DNA of 54,475 bases from an uncultured Drancourtella sp. (GCA_937880845.1 CALFLL010000026.1:1-54475), one strand, 5' to 3'; counted from the stretch's first letter, positions 8,445-16,745 are shown. Numbers and translations are program-made. Notes: a model not told the origin generated them from the letters alone.

Positions 8445-8472
8445 GGAAAGATAAAAAAGGGAGGGATTAAAA

Positions 8473-8769
8473 ATGTTGGTTAAGTGCATAATAAAAGTGT
8501 TTTTATATTTAATTCTTGCAGTAATGACATTGATTCACTGGTTATTAAAAATTCCGATGATATTGGGAAATATTTTGCTTTACTTTTTATCAATTATATT
8601 TATTCTGACAGGTATTTTGAGTTATGGATTTGCATTGGAATCTGCAAGAGAATGTGGTCGAATGATAATAATTGGGATGGCATTTGGTGCAATACCAGAC
8701 TTTGTCCCATTTTTGGGAAAAAGTTTAGAGACATTGGTTGCCAAACTGTTGAGTATGACAAATGAATGA
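8473..8769 (+). CDS. small membrane protein of the mobile element
   Basis: A 98-aa protein with GGGAGGGA about 8 bases before ATG 8473. Two strongly hydrophobic segments (about residues 8-25 and 30-52) and a weaker third (about 65-85) suggest two or three membrane helices. I recognise no family. It is the last gene before the element's terminator and the junction with the tad ATPase fragment, so it belongs to the cargo or maintenance part of the element. Function unknown. Confidence 0.55.
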   Translation: MLVKCIIKVFLYLILAVMTLIHWLLKIPMILGNILLYFLSIIFILTGILSYGFALESARECGRMIIIGMAFGAIPDFVPFLGKSLETLVAKLLSMTNE

Positions 8770-8782
8770 TAAAGTCAATATG

Positions 8783-8817
8783 AAAGAGGGCTGTGAAAGG
8801 CTCTCTTTTCTTTTTGC
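8783..8817 (+). terminator. rho-independent terminator
   Basis: AGAGGGCT and AGGCTCTCT pair (two G-U pairs) around a short loop, followed by a T-rich run (TTTTCTTTTT). It ends the element's rightward transcript. Confidence 0.65.
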
Positions 8818-8845
8818 AACTGTGAAATGGCAAGATAATAACGTT

Positions 8846-8860
8846 ATATACAGTGTATAT
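8846..8860. repeat. 15-bp palindrome near the right junction
   Basis: ATATACAGTGTATAT is a perfect palindrome around a central G. It lies about 50 bases left of the point where homology to the tad ATPase begins, so it may be part of the element's right end or a recombinase-binding site. It could also be chance in AT-rich DNA. Confidence 0.4.
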
Positions 8861-8908
8861 TAAGTACAGATATTGTATTTCTGCATGATGGGAACATAGG
8901 GAGTCCAT

Positions 8909-9268
8909 ATAAAGGCCTTGAATACCGGGCATGACGGCTCCTTAAGTACCGGGCATGGAAACAGTCCGAAGGATATGATCAGCCGTCTGGAAACCATGGT
9001 GCTAATGGGGATGGAAATTCCGATGGAAGCGGTACAAAGACAGATTGCATCTGGGATTGACATCATCATTCATTTGGGAAGAATGAGAGATAAAAGCAGA
9101 AAGGTTTTGGAGATCCTGGAAATCACAGGTTATGAAGACGGAAGAATCCAGATGCATTCTTTGTATGAATTTGTGGAAAAGGGATCGGGACACGGAAAGG
9201 TAAGGGGATCGCTTGTTAAAAAAGAAGAACTTCAAAAGAAAGAAAAACTGTTGGCGGCAGGATATTAA
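8909..9268 (+). pseudogene. cpaF: 3' fragment of tad pilus ATPase gene (cpaF/tadA)
   Basis: From about 8909 the frame reads IKALNTGHDGSLSTGHGNSP and then SRLETMVLMG, RQIASGIDIIIHLGR and RDKSRKVLEI, the conserved C-terminal part of CpaF/TadA secretion ATPases. Only ~115 of the usual ~400-450 codons remain. The Walker A and B regions are missing, and a TAG stop lies in frame at 8897-8899, just upstream of where homology starts. The rest of the gene is not in the window; mobile-element DNA lies directly to the left. I conclude that an insertion or deletion cut the gene. Without the ATPase the pilus cannot be assembled unless another copy exists. Confidence 0.8.
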
Positions 9269-9284
9269 AAAAAGTGAATACTTG

Positions 9285-9978
9285 ATGGGGAGCTTAGAGG
9301 CACTGTTTGTGACGGCAGGTGTTTCCATACTGTTTTATCAGTCGATACCGGTAATTCCGATTCTCCTGCCACCGATTGGAGGAATGTTTTTTCATCTGTG
9401 GGAAAAAGAAAAACTGAGAAAGAAAAAACAGGAATTCACAAGACAGTTTCTGGATGCTCTACAGTCTTTATCGGCCGCATTGAATGTAGGATATTCTTTG
9501 GAAAATGCACTGACGGAGGCGAATAAAGAATTAAAGATTCTGTATCGGAAGCAGGAGAGGATTTTAAAAGAATGGAGTTATATGATACGGCAGATGAAGA
9601 TGAATATGGGGATGGAGCGGATTATGGAAGATTTTGCCGAAAGAGTAGATCAGGAAGATGTAAGAAATTTTGTGACCGTTCTGGCTACAGTAAAAAAGAG
9701 TGGAGGAAACACAGCAAAAGTAGTTCGTCAAACAATGTCCCAGATTCAGGAAAAAGAAGAGGTCAATCAGGAGATTGAAACGATGATGGCTGCAAAAAAG
9801 ATGGAGTTTTATGTCATGGCGGTCATTCCTTTTGGGATGATTGGATATATGGTGCTTAGTTTCCCGGATTTTATGGAACAACTATACCATGGCAGGGAGA
9901 ATTGTCATGAGCATCTGTCTGCTCCTTTATCTGACGGCCTGCCGGATTGGATTGAAAATCATACAGATTGAGGTATAA
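9285..9978 (+). pseudogene. tadB: tadB, pilus platform protein, frameshifted near the 3' end
   Basis: Type II secretion F-like inner-membrane platform protein (TadB) of the Flp pilus. The N-terminal hydrophobic segments (about residues 1-45) precede the cytoplasmic T2SSF domain (QFLDALQSLSAALNVGYSLENAL, VATVKKSGGNTAKV) and a hydrophobic stretch VMAVIPFGMIGYMVL. At about 9888 the open frame changes to HGRENCHEHL, which lacks the last membrane helix and ends at 9971. The +1 frame continues as MAGRIVMSICLLLYLTA and ends IIQIEV at 9978, exactly the hydrophobic tail expected for the family. This indicates a net +1/-2 frameshift. The start is uncertain; ATG 9285 is chosen because the upstream residues are basic and unlike the family. 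Confidence 0.7.
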
Positions 9979-9982
9979 GGTT

Positions 9983-11281
9983 ATGGATTACAAAGGAATA
10001 TTGTTTTCGGTGGCTGTGTACCTGATTTTGATTTCTTTGTTTTGGAAAAATCGGAAAAAAGCAGAAAAAACCGAAAAAGATAAAAACATAAAAAGAATCA
10101 TATGCATCTGCTTTTTGATCAATACGGTCAGCCTTATATGTTTTGTCGGCGGCGGAGGGATGACACAGATGCAGGATGTGCGTATCAGCAGAAATCCTAA
10201 GGGAGAAGGGAGAAAAGACAGGCAATTTTTGGTTTCTGTTGAAGGAATGTGTAAGGAGGTTCCTATGCAGATCAGTGTAGATGAGCAAGGATACACGGAT
10301 GCGGAAATAGAAGAAATACTGAAAAAAGAGTCGGAAAAACTGGGGAAACGGATTCTGGGGGAAAATAAAGCACGAAATCATATAACAGAAAACTTAAATC
10401 TGCTGAGCAAAACTCCGGATTATCCCATTTCCATAGGCTGGGAATTGGATAATTATAAATATCTTGATTTATCGGGAGAATTAAAGGAAGGAATACCAAA
10501 AGACGGAGTGACCATCCATCTAAAAGCCACATTGAGTTTTCAACAGAAAAATATAAGGCAGAAACAAACAACATGGGAAACGGATGTCAGACTGTATCCT
10601 TCCGAACCGGATACAAAAGAAGAGATGTTGGATGAACTGAAAAAAATGGTGGAAGATGAAAACGGAAAAGAAATCATGAAAGACAGTATCTTACTTCCTA
10701 AAGAGGTGGGAGGACGAAAGGTGACATGGGAACAGAAAAGTATGATAAGCGGATACCGTATCTGGGGACTTGGAGTCTTTCTGATGGTTTTTGCCTATCT
10801 TTGGAAAAAGCAGAGGGAAGAACAGCTGATCAGGGATTATCCGGAAATACTGGAACAGTTTTCATTGTTGATGGGTGCAGGAATGACGGTAAGAAATGCA
10901 TGGTACAAGATTGTCCGAAACTATCAGGAAAGGAAAAACGAAACAGGAGTGCGTGCGGCATATGAGGAAATGGAAAAGACATGTTTTGAAATGAAAGGAG
11001 GAATCTCGGAACGGGAAGGGTATGAAAATTTTGGAAAAAGGTGCGGAATACAGGAATATATGCGATTTGGCATGTTGCTTTCCCAGAATTTAAAAAAAGG
11101 AACAAAAGGAATCACACAACTGCTTGGACTGGAGGCAATCCATGCTTTTGAAGAACGAAAAGCCCAGGCAAGGAGAAAAGGCGAAGAGGCAGGAACAAAG
11201 CTTCTTGTACCGATGGTCATGATGCTGGCTGTGGTATTGATCATTGTGATCGTTCCGGCATTTTGGTCCATGGGAGCCTGA
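9983..11281 (+). CDS. tadC: TadC-like pilus platform protein
   Basis: A 432-aa protein starting at ATG 9983, four bases after the ancestral tadB stop. It has two hydrophobic segments near the N-terminus (residues ~5-20 and ~38-55), a ~200-residue extracytoplasmic insert, another segment (GLGVFLMVFAYLW) and a cytoplasmic T2SSF-like domain (DYPEILEQFSLLMGAGMTVRNAW). It ends in a strong helix with VMMLAVVLIIVIVPAFW. The T2SSF signature and position after tadB identify it as TadC, partner of TadB in the inner-membrane platform of the Flp/Tad pilus. The reading frame is intact, although its partners are damaged. Confidence 0.75.
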   Translation: MDYKGILFSVAVYLILISLFWKNRKKAEKTEKDKNIKRIICICFLINTVSLICFVGGGGMTQMQDVRISRNPKGEGRKDRQFLVSVEGMCKEVPMQISVDEQGYTDAEIEEILKKESEKLGKRILGENKARNHITENLNLLSKTPDYPISIGWELDNYKYLDLSGELKEGIPKDGVTIHLKATLSFQQKNIRQKQTTWETDVRLYPSEPDTKEEMLDELKKMVEDENGKEIMKDSILLPKEVGGRKVTWEQKSMISGYRIWGLGVFLMVFAYLWKKQREEQLIRDYPEILEQFSLLMGAGMTVRNAWYKIVRNYQERKNETGVRAAYEEMEKTCFEMKGGISEREGYENFGKRCGIQEYMRFGMLLSQNLKKGTKGITQLLGLEAIHAFEERKAQARRKGEEAGTKLLVPMVMMLAVVLIIVIVPAFWSMGA

Positions 11282-11304
11282 AAGAAAAGGAAGGAGGAAT
11301 CGTG

Positions 11305-11505
11305 ATGATGTGGATATGGATGAAAGGAAGACAACTGAGAAATAAGGTGGAAGATTGTCTGAAAGATGAAAGCGGGATCGGTGTGGTAGAGATTATCCTG
11401 ATTCTTGTGGTACTGATCGGCCTTGTCATTATTTTTAAATCTCAGCTCACCAGTCTTGTGCAGACTATCTTTGACAAGATTACAAGTGAAAGCGGAAAGA
11501 TTTAA
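11305..11505 (+). CDS. Flp-type pilin subunit
   Basis: A 66-aa protein with AAGGAGGA 6-7 bases before ATG 11305. A basic N-terminus (MKGRQLRNKVEDCLKDESG) leads into IGVVEIILILVVLIGLVIIF. The Glu five residues into the mature hydrophobic helix and the small residue before it are the hallmarks of type IVb Flp pilins cut by the TadV/CpaA peptidase after the ESG/G region. Such proteins are the main or structural subunit of the Tad pilus. It lies between tadC and the DUF5702 gene in the same operon. Confidence 0.8.
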   Translation: MMWIWMKGRQLRNKVEDCLKDESGIGVVEIILILVVLIGLVIIFKSQLTSLVQTIFDKITSESGKI

Positions 11506-11508
11506 AAG

Positions 11509-12870
11509 ATGTGGGGCTCAAAAAAAGAACGGGCAGAGATTACCGTGTTTTTAAGTCTGATTATTTTGATCATGCTGAGTTTTACTATGGCTGTTTTGGA
11601 GAGTGCTTCCATCCAGGTGTCTAAAAACATAAGAAGAGCAGATACAGAACGGGCGGTGGAATCTGTTTTTGCAGAATATCAGAAAACATTGTTGGAAGAA
11701 TATGATCTTTTTTGCATAGATGGTACATATGAAACGGGAAATTATTCGGAAAATCTGCTTTTGGATCGTCTTGCGGTATACGGGGCGGTAAAAGGAGAAA
11801 CGCAGATAGAAGGAATCAGGTTTTTAAGTGATCAAAAAGGCAGAGAGTTTTCCGGGCAGATTCGTCGGTATATTGAGAATAAATATGGACTGGATTCTAT
11901 CAAAGACCTGACGCAAAAGGAAGAGGAGATTAAAAGAAGAGAAGAAGAGATTCGGAAAGCAGAAGATACAGAAACACAGATTGATCAGGAGATGGACAAA
12001 ATACTGAATGGCCGGGAGGAGGAAACACCATTGGACTTTCTTCAACGGCTAAAACAAAAAGTACTTGTAGAACTGGTACTTCCTAAAAATCACCCGGTTT
12101 CCCAAAAGACGGTAGAGGGAAGTAAAGGAGTTTCGCAAAGAGAAGCAAGGCTGGGAAAGGGAACCATGCCAAAAGAAGATGGAAACATAGTGGGAGAAAG
12201 ATGGTGTCTGCTTTCCTATATAAAAGAGCATTTCGGAAGCTACATACAGACAGAAGAGAGGAAACCGTTGGAATATGAAAAAGAATATCTTCTTGGTGGA
12301 AAGACAGAAGATATGGAAAACATGGAAGTGGTATTATCCGGGATCAGACGAATCCGGTTTGTGCCAAATTACCTTTACATTCAGACGGATACGAAGAAAA
12401 AATCCGAAGCCAAAGCGGTTGCGGTCACAGTATGTACGTTACTTGGGAACCCGGAACTTACAGAAGTGGTACAGCAGGGAATTCTTGCGGCATGGGCATA
12501 TGGCGAAACCATCATGGATTTAAGAACGTTAACAGCAGGAGGGAATGTACCTGCCGTCAAGACAGAGCAGAATTGGAAGCTTAGCATTTCGGGATTACTA
12601 AAGCTGGGGACACAGGAAGATACCGGAAACAGTGAAGAAAAGGGGGAGGGGATGGGGTATGAAGACTATCTGAACATTCTTTTATTGGTGGAAAAACCGG
12701 AGATTCTCAGAATGAGGATGTTGGATCTCATAGAGTGGAATATGAAAATACGTTTTGGATGTCCGTTTTTTCAAGCAGATGCCTGCGTAACCAAAATCAG
12801 ATTAAAAAGTACTTGTAAACTTCGACGGGGGATTACCTATCAATTTTCAACTTATTATTCTTATCAATAG
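11509..12870 (+). CDS. DUF5702 domain protein of the tad locus
   Basis: A 453-aa protein starting three bases after the pilin stop. The N-terminus has a membrane segment (ITVFLSLIILIMLSFTMAVLES) followed by an extracytoplasmic part with a coiled-coil-like, very charged region (about residues 130-170). I recognise the ITVFLSL...VLESA start as DUF5702, usually found in Clostridia tad loci beside TadE-type pseudopilins. Its role in the pilus is not established. The far C-terminus (after about residue 430) looks less like the family and ends without obvious conserved features. I did not find a convincing frameshift. Confidence 0.65.
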   Translation: MWGSKKERAEITVFLSLIILIMLSFTMAVLESASIQVSKNIRRADTERAVESVFAEYQKTLLEEYDLFCIDGTYETGNYSENLLLDRLAVYGAVKGETQIEGIRFLSDQKGREFSGQIRRYIENKYGLDSIKDLTQKEEEIKRREEEIRKAEDTETQIDQEMDKILNGREEETPLDFLQRLKQKVLVELVLPKNHPVSQKTVEGSKGVSQREARLGKGTMPKEDGNIVGERWCLLSYIKEHFGSYIQTEERKPLEYEKEYLLGGKTEDMENMEVVLSGIRRIRFVPNYLYIQTDTKKKSEAKAVAVTVCTLLGNPELTEVVQQGILAAWAYGETIMDLRTLTAGGNVPAVKTEQNWKLSISGLLKLGTQEDTGNSEEKGEGMGYEDYLNILLLVEKPEILRMRMLDLIEWNMKIRFGCPFFQADACVTKIRLKSTCKLRRGITYQFSTYYSYQ

Positions 12871-12910
12871 TAATTACATTTCAAAATCAACGGAAAGGAG
12901 GCGGATAGCG

Positions 12911-13819
12911 GTGCCTTTTTGTATCGATTCTTATGACTCAAACCGAACAAACCAATTTTTCGAAGAATTTTCCAATTATAAAAATAAAAGAAAGGAGAAA
13001 AACTCTGATTCGCTTCGTAGAAAGAAGCAGCTTTCCCAAAGAATGTGTAAATACAAAAAGGTGCCGTTATCCGCCTCACGGAGGAAAGGAAGCCTTACGG
13101 TGGAAGCGGCGGTAGTGATTCCTCTGTTTTTGTTCACCATGATGGTGCTGATTTATCTATTGGAGATTATGGCTATTGAAACAAATATCAGGGCAGGAAT
13201 GCAATATGCCGGGAAAAAGTATGCAGAGAATACTTATGTGACACCCCTGACAGGTACAAAAGTGCTGGAAAAAGATGTTATAGAGGCAGTGGGTCCGGAA
13301 AGACTGAACAGAAGTATCATAGAGAACGGAGCATCCGGACTGGACTGCAGCAATTCTTATGTGGACCCTTTGAACAAAATTTTATATCTGAAAATAAAAT
13401 ACATAGTAAAAATACCTGTACCCAAATTTGTCGTACCGGGAATAGAAAAGACAGAAAGCATCCGGATTAAAGGATGGAATGGATATGAGTCATCGCTTCC
13501 CGTTTCGGAAGAACAAAAAATAGTATATGTTACGGAACATGGAGTCGTGTATCACAAAGATTATCATTGCAAATATCTGGATCTGTCCATTCATATGGTG
13601 TCGGCGGCAGAATTGGAAACACTAAGAAATGAGTCGGGCGGGAAATATTATCCTTGTGAAAGGTGCGGACAGAAACCTCAGGGTTGGGGCGTTTATATCA
13701 CAAATACAGGAAACAGATATCATACTTCCATATCCTGCAGCGGGTTGAAGAGAAAAATATACGCGGTTCCAATCTCGGAAACAACAGGAAAGGAGGCCTG
13801 TTCCAAATGTGGCAGATAA
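12911..13819 (+). CDS. TadE-like pseudopilin with two His/Cys modules
   Basis: A 302-aa protein starting at GTG 12911 (AAGGAGG 9 bases upstream). An unusually long basic leader of ~60 residues precedes KGSLTVEAAVVIPLFLF, a class III prepilin-like signal with the essential Glu. After the pilin helix comes a beta-rich domain. The C-terminal ~90 residues hold two copies of a short motif: YHKDYHCKYL...CERC and YHTSISCSGL...CSKC. Each has one His, one Cys and a CxxC, a possible metal site that I know from surface proteins of Lachnospiraceae. It is probably a minor pilin or a surface-exposed tip protein. Confidence 0.7.
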   Translation: MPFCIDSYDSNRTNQFFEEFSNYKNKRKEKNSDSLRRKKQLSQRMCKYKKVPLSASRRKGSLTVEAAVVIPLFLFTMMVLIYLLEIMAIETNIRAGMQYAGKKYAENTYVTPLTGTKVLEKDVIEAVGPERLNRSIIENGASGLDCSNSYVDPLNKILYLKIKYIVKIPVPKFVVPGIEKTESIRIKGWNGYESSLPVSEEQKIVYVTEHGVVYHKDYHCKYLDLSIHMVSAAELETLRNESGGKYYPCERCGQKPQGWGVYITNTGNRYHTSISCSGLKRKIYAVPISETTGKEACSKCGR

Positions 13820-14232
13820 AATGGATACAGGCAGTCTGTTTGATATATTTGGCAGTCTGCGGATGGTACGATATAAAATACAAAGCCATACCAAGGTGGC
13901 TCTTGGGTGGCGGCAGTATTCTGGCTTTTGCCGGAAGCATGATCTTGTCGGAAGACAAGAGTCTATGCATCGGTGGCGGGATCGTGGGATGTCTGTTTTT
14001 CCTTATCAGCCGATATTCCAAAGAAGCGATTGGTTATGGTGACAGCTGGCTGATCTTTAATCTGGGAATCGGGATGGGATTTTGGAGGACTATGGTGCTT
14101 CTTTTTGTTGCTTTTGGTACTTCAGGACTTTGGTCCGTAGGAATACTTGTATTTTGTAAAGGGAAAAAGAAAGATACGATTCCCTTTGTTCCTTTTTTAA
14201 TAACCGGATATCTGGGAGTGATCGGATGGTAA
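13807..14232 (+). CDS. prepilin peptidase (TadV/CpaA-like, A24 family)
   Basis: A 141-aa integral membrane aspartyl protease. The start ATG 13807 has AAAGGAGG 9-10 bases upstream and overlaps the end of the pseudopilin gene by 13 bases. Five or so hydrophobic segments are visible. The two catalytic aspartates are seen in CGWYDIKYKAIP and in the conserved GYGDSW motif (FlaK/TadV-type GxGD). It should cleave the leader peptides of the Flp pilin and of the TadE-like proteins encoded beside it, on the cytoplasmic side of the membrane. The next gene overlaps its stop codon by 7 bases. Confidence 0.8.
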   Translation: MWQIKWIQAVCLIYLAVCGWYDIKYKAIPRWLLGGGSILAFAGSMILSEDKSLCIGGGIVGCLFFLISRYSKEAIGYGDSWLIFNLGIGMGFWRTMVLLFVAFGTSGLWSVGILVFCKGKKKDTIPFVPFLITGYLGVIGW

Positions 14233-14651
14233 AAAAGAAAAAGTTAAAAGCAAGTTTTACCGTGGAAGCAGCGATACTGGTTTCCATGATCTTATTCTTG
14301 CTGTATGGTATCATTCTGGTTTTGTTTTATTATCATGACAAAAATATTCTTACGGGAGCCGCCTTTGAAACGGTGACGGTGGCTGCAAGAAAACAGATAA
14401 GAGAGCCTCCTTTTGGAGAGGAAGAAACAGAAAAATTATTGAAAGAAAGAATCTCCGGTAAGATGTTGATATTCCGGAGGGCAGAGGTAGAGGTAGAATG
14501 TCAGAAGAATTATGTGTGGATTTCGGTACAGGCATCGAGGAAAGGGATGCATATTACAACACAGGCAAGAGCCGGGATTACAGAACCGGAGAAAAAAATC
14601 AGGGATATAAGGAAGATAAAAAAAGCAACCGGACAGAACCGTTCAAAATAG
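14226..14651 (+). CDS. TadE-like pseudopilin
   Basis: A 141-aa protein starting at ATG 14226, overlapping the peptidase gene's last codons. The leader MVKKKKLKASFTVEAAILVSMILFL has the Phe/Thr/Val/Glu pattern of TadE-type prepilins, followed by one membrane helix (to about residue 37) and a short extracytoplasmic domain. It is a likely minor pilin or assembly component of the Tad pilus. The 3' end overlaps the next annotated frame by about 150 bases, a larger overlap than usual. Confidence 0.65.
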   Translation: MVKKKKLKASFTVEAAILVSMILFLLYGIILVLFYYHDKNILTGAAFETVTVAARKQIREPPFGEEETEKLLKERISGKMLIFRRAEVEVECQKNYVWISVQASRKGMHITTQARAGITEPEKKIRDIRKIKKATGQNRSK

Positions 14652-15391
14652 GATATCGAAGAGATCTCCATACATCTTATTTCATTGTGGAAACAGATCG
14701 GTTTTATCAGCCGGACTATCAAATGAAAATGCTTGCCTGCAATGAAATCCCCGGGATTTTAAGGGTAAAGGGAAGAGGTGTGAACGGAAAAAGCCGATAT
14801 GAATATGAGATACAGGGAAAACATTCTTTAGAATTTATGACACAAAAAAATCCGGTCACATACGAAATGATCATGGAACTGATTCGATATCTGATGGATA
14901 CAATGGAAGAAATGCGGGATTATCTTTTAAATCCCAATCAGCTTTTGTTGGATCCAAGGAGTATTTTCTGCGAGAACGGCAGATATTTTTTTTGCTATTA
15001 TCCGCCTAATGAACAGGGGATTGCAGAAAGTTTTCATGAATTGACGGAATTTTTTGTAAGAGAAACCGATTACCGGGATCGTTCTGGGATTTATATTGCG
15101 TATGCATTGCACAAAATGACATTGACGGAAAATTATCAGATCCGACAGGTGATAGGAGAAATATTAAAAAATCAGGAAGAAAGCCGGGAAGAAGAGGAAA
15201 CAAAAGAAGAATGGGAAGAGGAGGAGCATGAGGAAGAATATGAATACGGAGAAAACGAAGAAGGAGAATACGAGGAAGAACCGGAAAAAAATATGGGAAA
15301 AGAAAGAGTGACCGGCTGGGGTATTTTTAAAAATCTGCTTCACAAAAGGAAGAAAGATTATGAAGATGATATTCTGACAGAAAAGTATTGA
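14498..15391 (+). CDS. DUF6382 domain protein of the tad locus
   Basis: A 297-aa protein. The conserved part begins around IGYRRDLHTSYFIVE (residue ~51) and runs to about residue 215, which I recognise as DUF6382, a cytoplasmic domain often fused to FHA in Clostridia tad loci. Here no FHA follows. Instead the C-terminus is an extremely acidic Glu-rich stretch (about residues 225-270) and a short basic tail. The start at ATG 14498 has GAGGTAGAGG upstream but would overlap the TadE-like gene by 154 bases. A later non-ATG start near 14640 is possible, since the first ~50 residues are low complexity. Confidence 0.6.
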   Translation: MSEELCVDFGTGIEERDAYYNTGKSRDYRTGEKNQGYKEDKKSNRTEPFKIGYRRDLHTSYFIVETDRFYQPDYQMKMLACNEIPGILRVKGRGVNGKSRYEYEIQGKHSLEFMTQKNPVTYEMIMELIRYLMDTMEEMRDYLLNPNQLLLDPRSIFCENGRYFFCYYPPNEQGIAESFHELTEFFVRETDYRDRSGIYIAYALHKMTLTENYQIRQVIGEILKNQEESREEEETKEEWEEEEHEEEYEYGENEEGEYEEEPEKNMGKERVTGWGIFKNLLHKRKKDYEDDILTEKY

Positions 15392-15458
15392 AAGACATGT
15401 TTTATTGAGCTAAACTAATTTATATGAACAAAAAGAAAAACAGAGACAGGAATCAATT

Positions 15459-16079
15459 ATGAATCAGAAAAAAGCAATCTGTACGATTATCATTGTTCTC
15501 ATAAATGCAGGTGTTTTTCTATGGCTTTCTTTCCGGGGAATGACAGAAGATGCCGTCTTTATCCTGGATCACGGAGGAGTGTATCTCCCATATATAGAAC
15601 AATACGGAGAATATTATCGGTTGCTGACCGGTCTGTTTCTGCATTTTGGATTTTCTCATCTTTGCAACAACATGGTGATGCTCCTTTTCACGGGATGGAA
15701 TCTGGAACCGGAAGTGGGGAAGATAAAATATCTGCTTATTTATTTTATCGGAGGACTTGCCGGAAATCTTCTGACATTGGCAGATGAAATGCGTACCGGA
15801 GACTATGCCGTATCGGCAGGAGCCTCCGGTGCGATTTTTTCGGTACTCGGGGCTCTCTTATATATAGCAGTCCGAAACCACGGACATATTGGCAGGGTGT
15901 CGGGAAAAGGGATTGGTCTTATGGTGATTTGCAGCCTGTATATCGGTTTTACAAGTACAGGAATAGGAAATTACGCACATATCGGCGGTTTTGTCACAGG
16001 TTTTATCTTGGCTGTCCTATTGTATCGGAAGCGTGATGCGAAAGGTAGTTCCGCTTCCGGGAACGGAATCGACGCTTAA
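15459..16079 (+). CDS. rhomboid family intramembrane serine protease
   Basis: A 206-aa membrane protein with six or so hydrophobic segments. Rhomboid hallmarks are present: HFGFSHLCNNMVMLLFTG (the HxxxN region of TM2), the catalytic serine in SAGASGAIFSVLGA, and the catalytic histidine in NYAHIGGFVTGF. It should cleave transmembrane helices of unknown substrates in the cytoplasmic membrane. The start ATG 15459 has AGGAAT upstream, a moderate site. Its last 63 bases overlap, in antisense, the 3' end of the histidine kinase gene on the other strand. Confidence 0.85.
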   Translation: MNQKKAICTIIIVLINAGVFLWLSFRGMTEDAVFILDHGGVYLPYIEQYGEYYRLLTGLFLHFGFSHLCNNMVMLLFTGWNLEPEVGKIKYLLIYFIGGLAGNLLTLADEMRTGDYAVSAGASGAIFSVLGALLYIAVRNHGHIGRVSGKGIGLMVICSLYIGFTSTGIGNYAHIGGFVTGFILAVLLYRKRDAKGSSASGNGIDA

Positions 16080-16745
16080 GGTTCCGTGATGAGCCTGAAT
16101 GATCTTCAGAGAAACAGGAAGTCCAAGACCGGTTCCGGAAGATTTGGTTGTAAGAAAAGGTGTAAAGATCTTATCCAGATTTTCTTTTGGAATCCCACAA
16201 CCGGTATCACGGATATCCAGGAAGACGGAGTGATAGTCGCAGTAAGCCCGAAAGAAGATACTTCCTTTTCCGTTAATAGATTCTTTTGCATTTTTCAAAA
16301 GATTTAAAAGAGCCTGCCGAAGCTTGACGGAATCTCCGCAGATATTGGGAAGTGTTGAAACTTCGGATGTGAATTCGATGTCGGAATCCGCACAGGAAGA
16401 AGCAAACGAAAGCACCAGCTTTTCTATAAACGGACGAAGAGCAAAGGATTGGACTGTCAAATTGCTGCTGTTGTTAAATTCGGAAAGTTTCTTTAGAAGA
16501 GAAAGCATATAGTCGATATCGTTGGAAAGAGAATCCCAGTAAAGAAAATCTTTTGTTTCCGGATGCTGAGATTCAATCAGCTGAAGTGTACTGTACAAAA
16601 TCGTCAAAGGATTCCGTATTTCGTGACATATTTTGTGGAGTTCAAATTCATGAGCTTCGAGAAGTTTCTGAAACAGGGAAGAAATATTTGGATCCCGGTT
16701 GATATATTCTTGTAGTTTGTTCATATCGTCTGAAGAAAAAGACAT
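16017..16745 (-). CDS. soluble sensor histidine kinase
   Basis: A 242-aa protein without membrane segments. A short N-terminal helix region leads to the H-box HKICHEIRNPLTILYSTLQL (phosphoacceptor His), followed by the HATPase domain with N-box (LLNLLKNAKESI), G1 (DTGCGIP), F-box (IFTPFLTTK) and G2 (GTGLGLPVSLKII). All catalytic motifs are intact. No response regulator is adjacent, so it is an orphan kinase. The lack of a sensor domain suggests cytoplasmic signalling or action on a partner protein. The ribosome binding site AAAGGTGGA lies upstream of the ATG at 16745. It is divergent from the HIT gene and converges with the rhomboid gene. Confidence 0.8.
   Translation of the reverse strand: MSFSSDDMNKLQEYINRDPNISSLFQKLLEAHEFELHKICHEIRNPLTILYSTLQLIESQHPETKDFLYWDSLSNDIDYMLSLLKKLSEFNNSSNLTVQSFALRPFIEKLVLSFASSCADSDIEFTSEVSTLPNICGDSVKLRQALLNLLKNAKESINGKGSIFFRAYCDYHSVFLDIRDTGCGIPKENLDKIFTPFLTTKSSGTGLGLPVSLKIIQAHHGTLSVDSVPGSGTTFRITLPIQ

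Noticed and set aside
8229..8489. 86-codon minus-strand frame across the 23-bp repeats
   Set aside because: It has no ribosome binding site, low-complexity translation, and lies antisense to tnpV and the repeat array.
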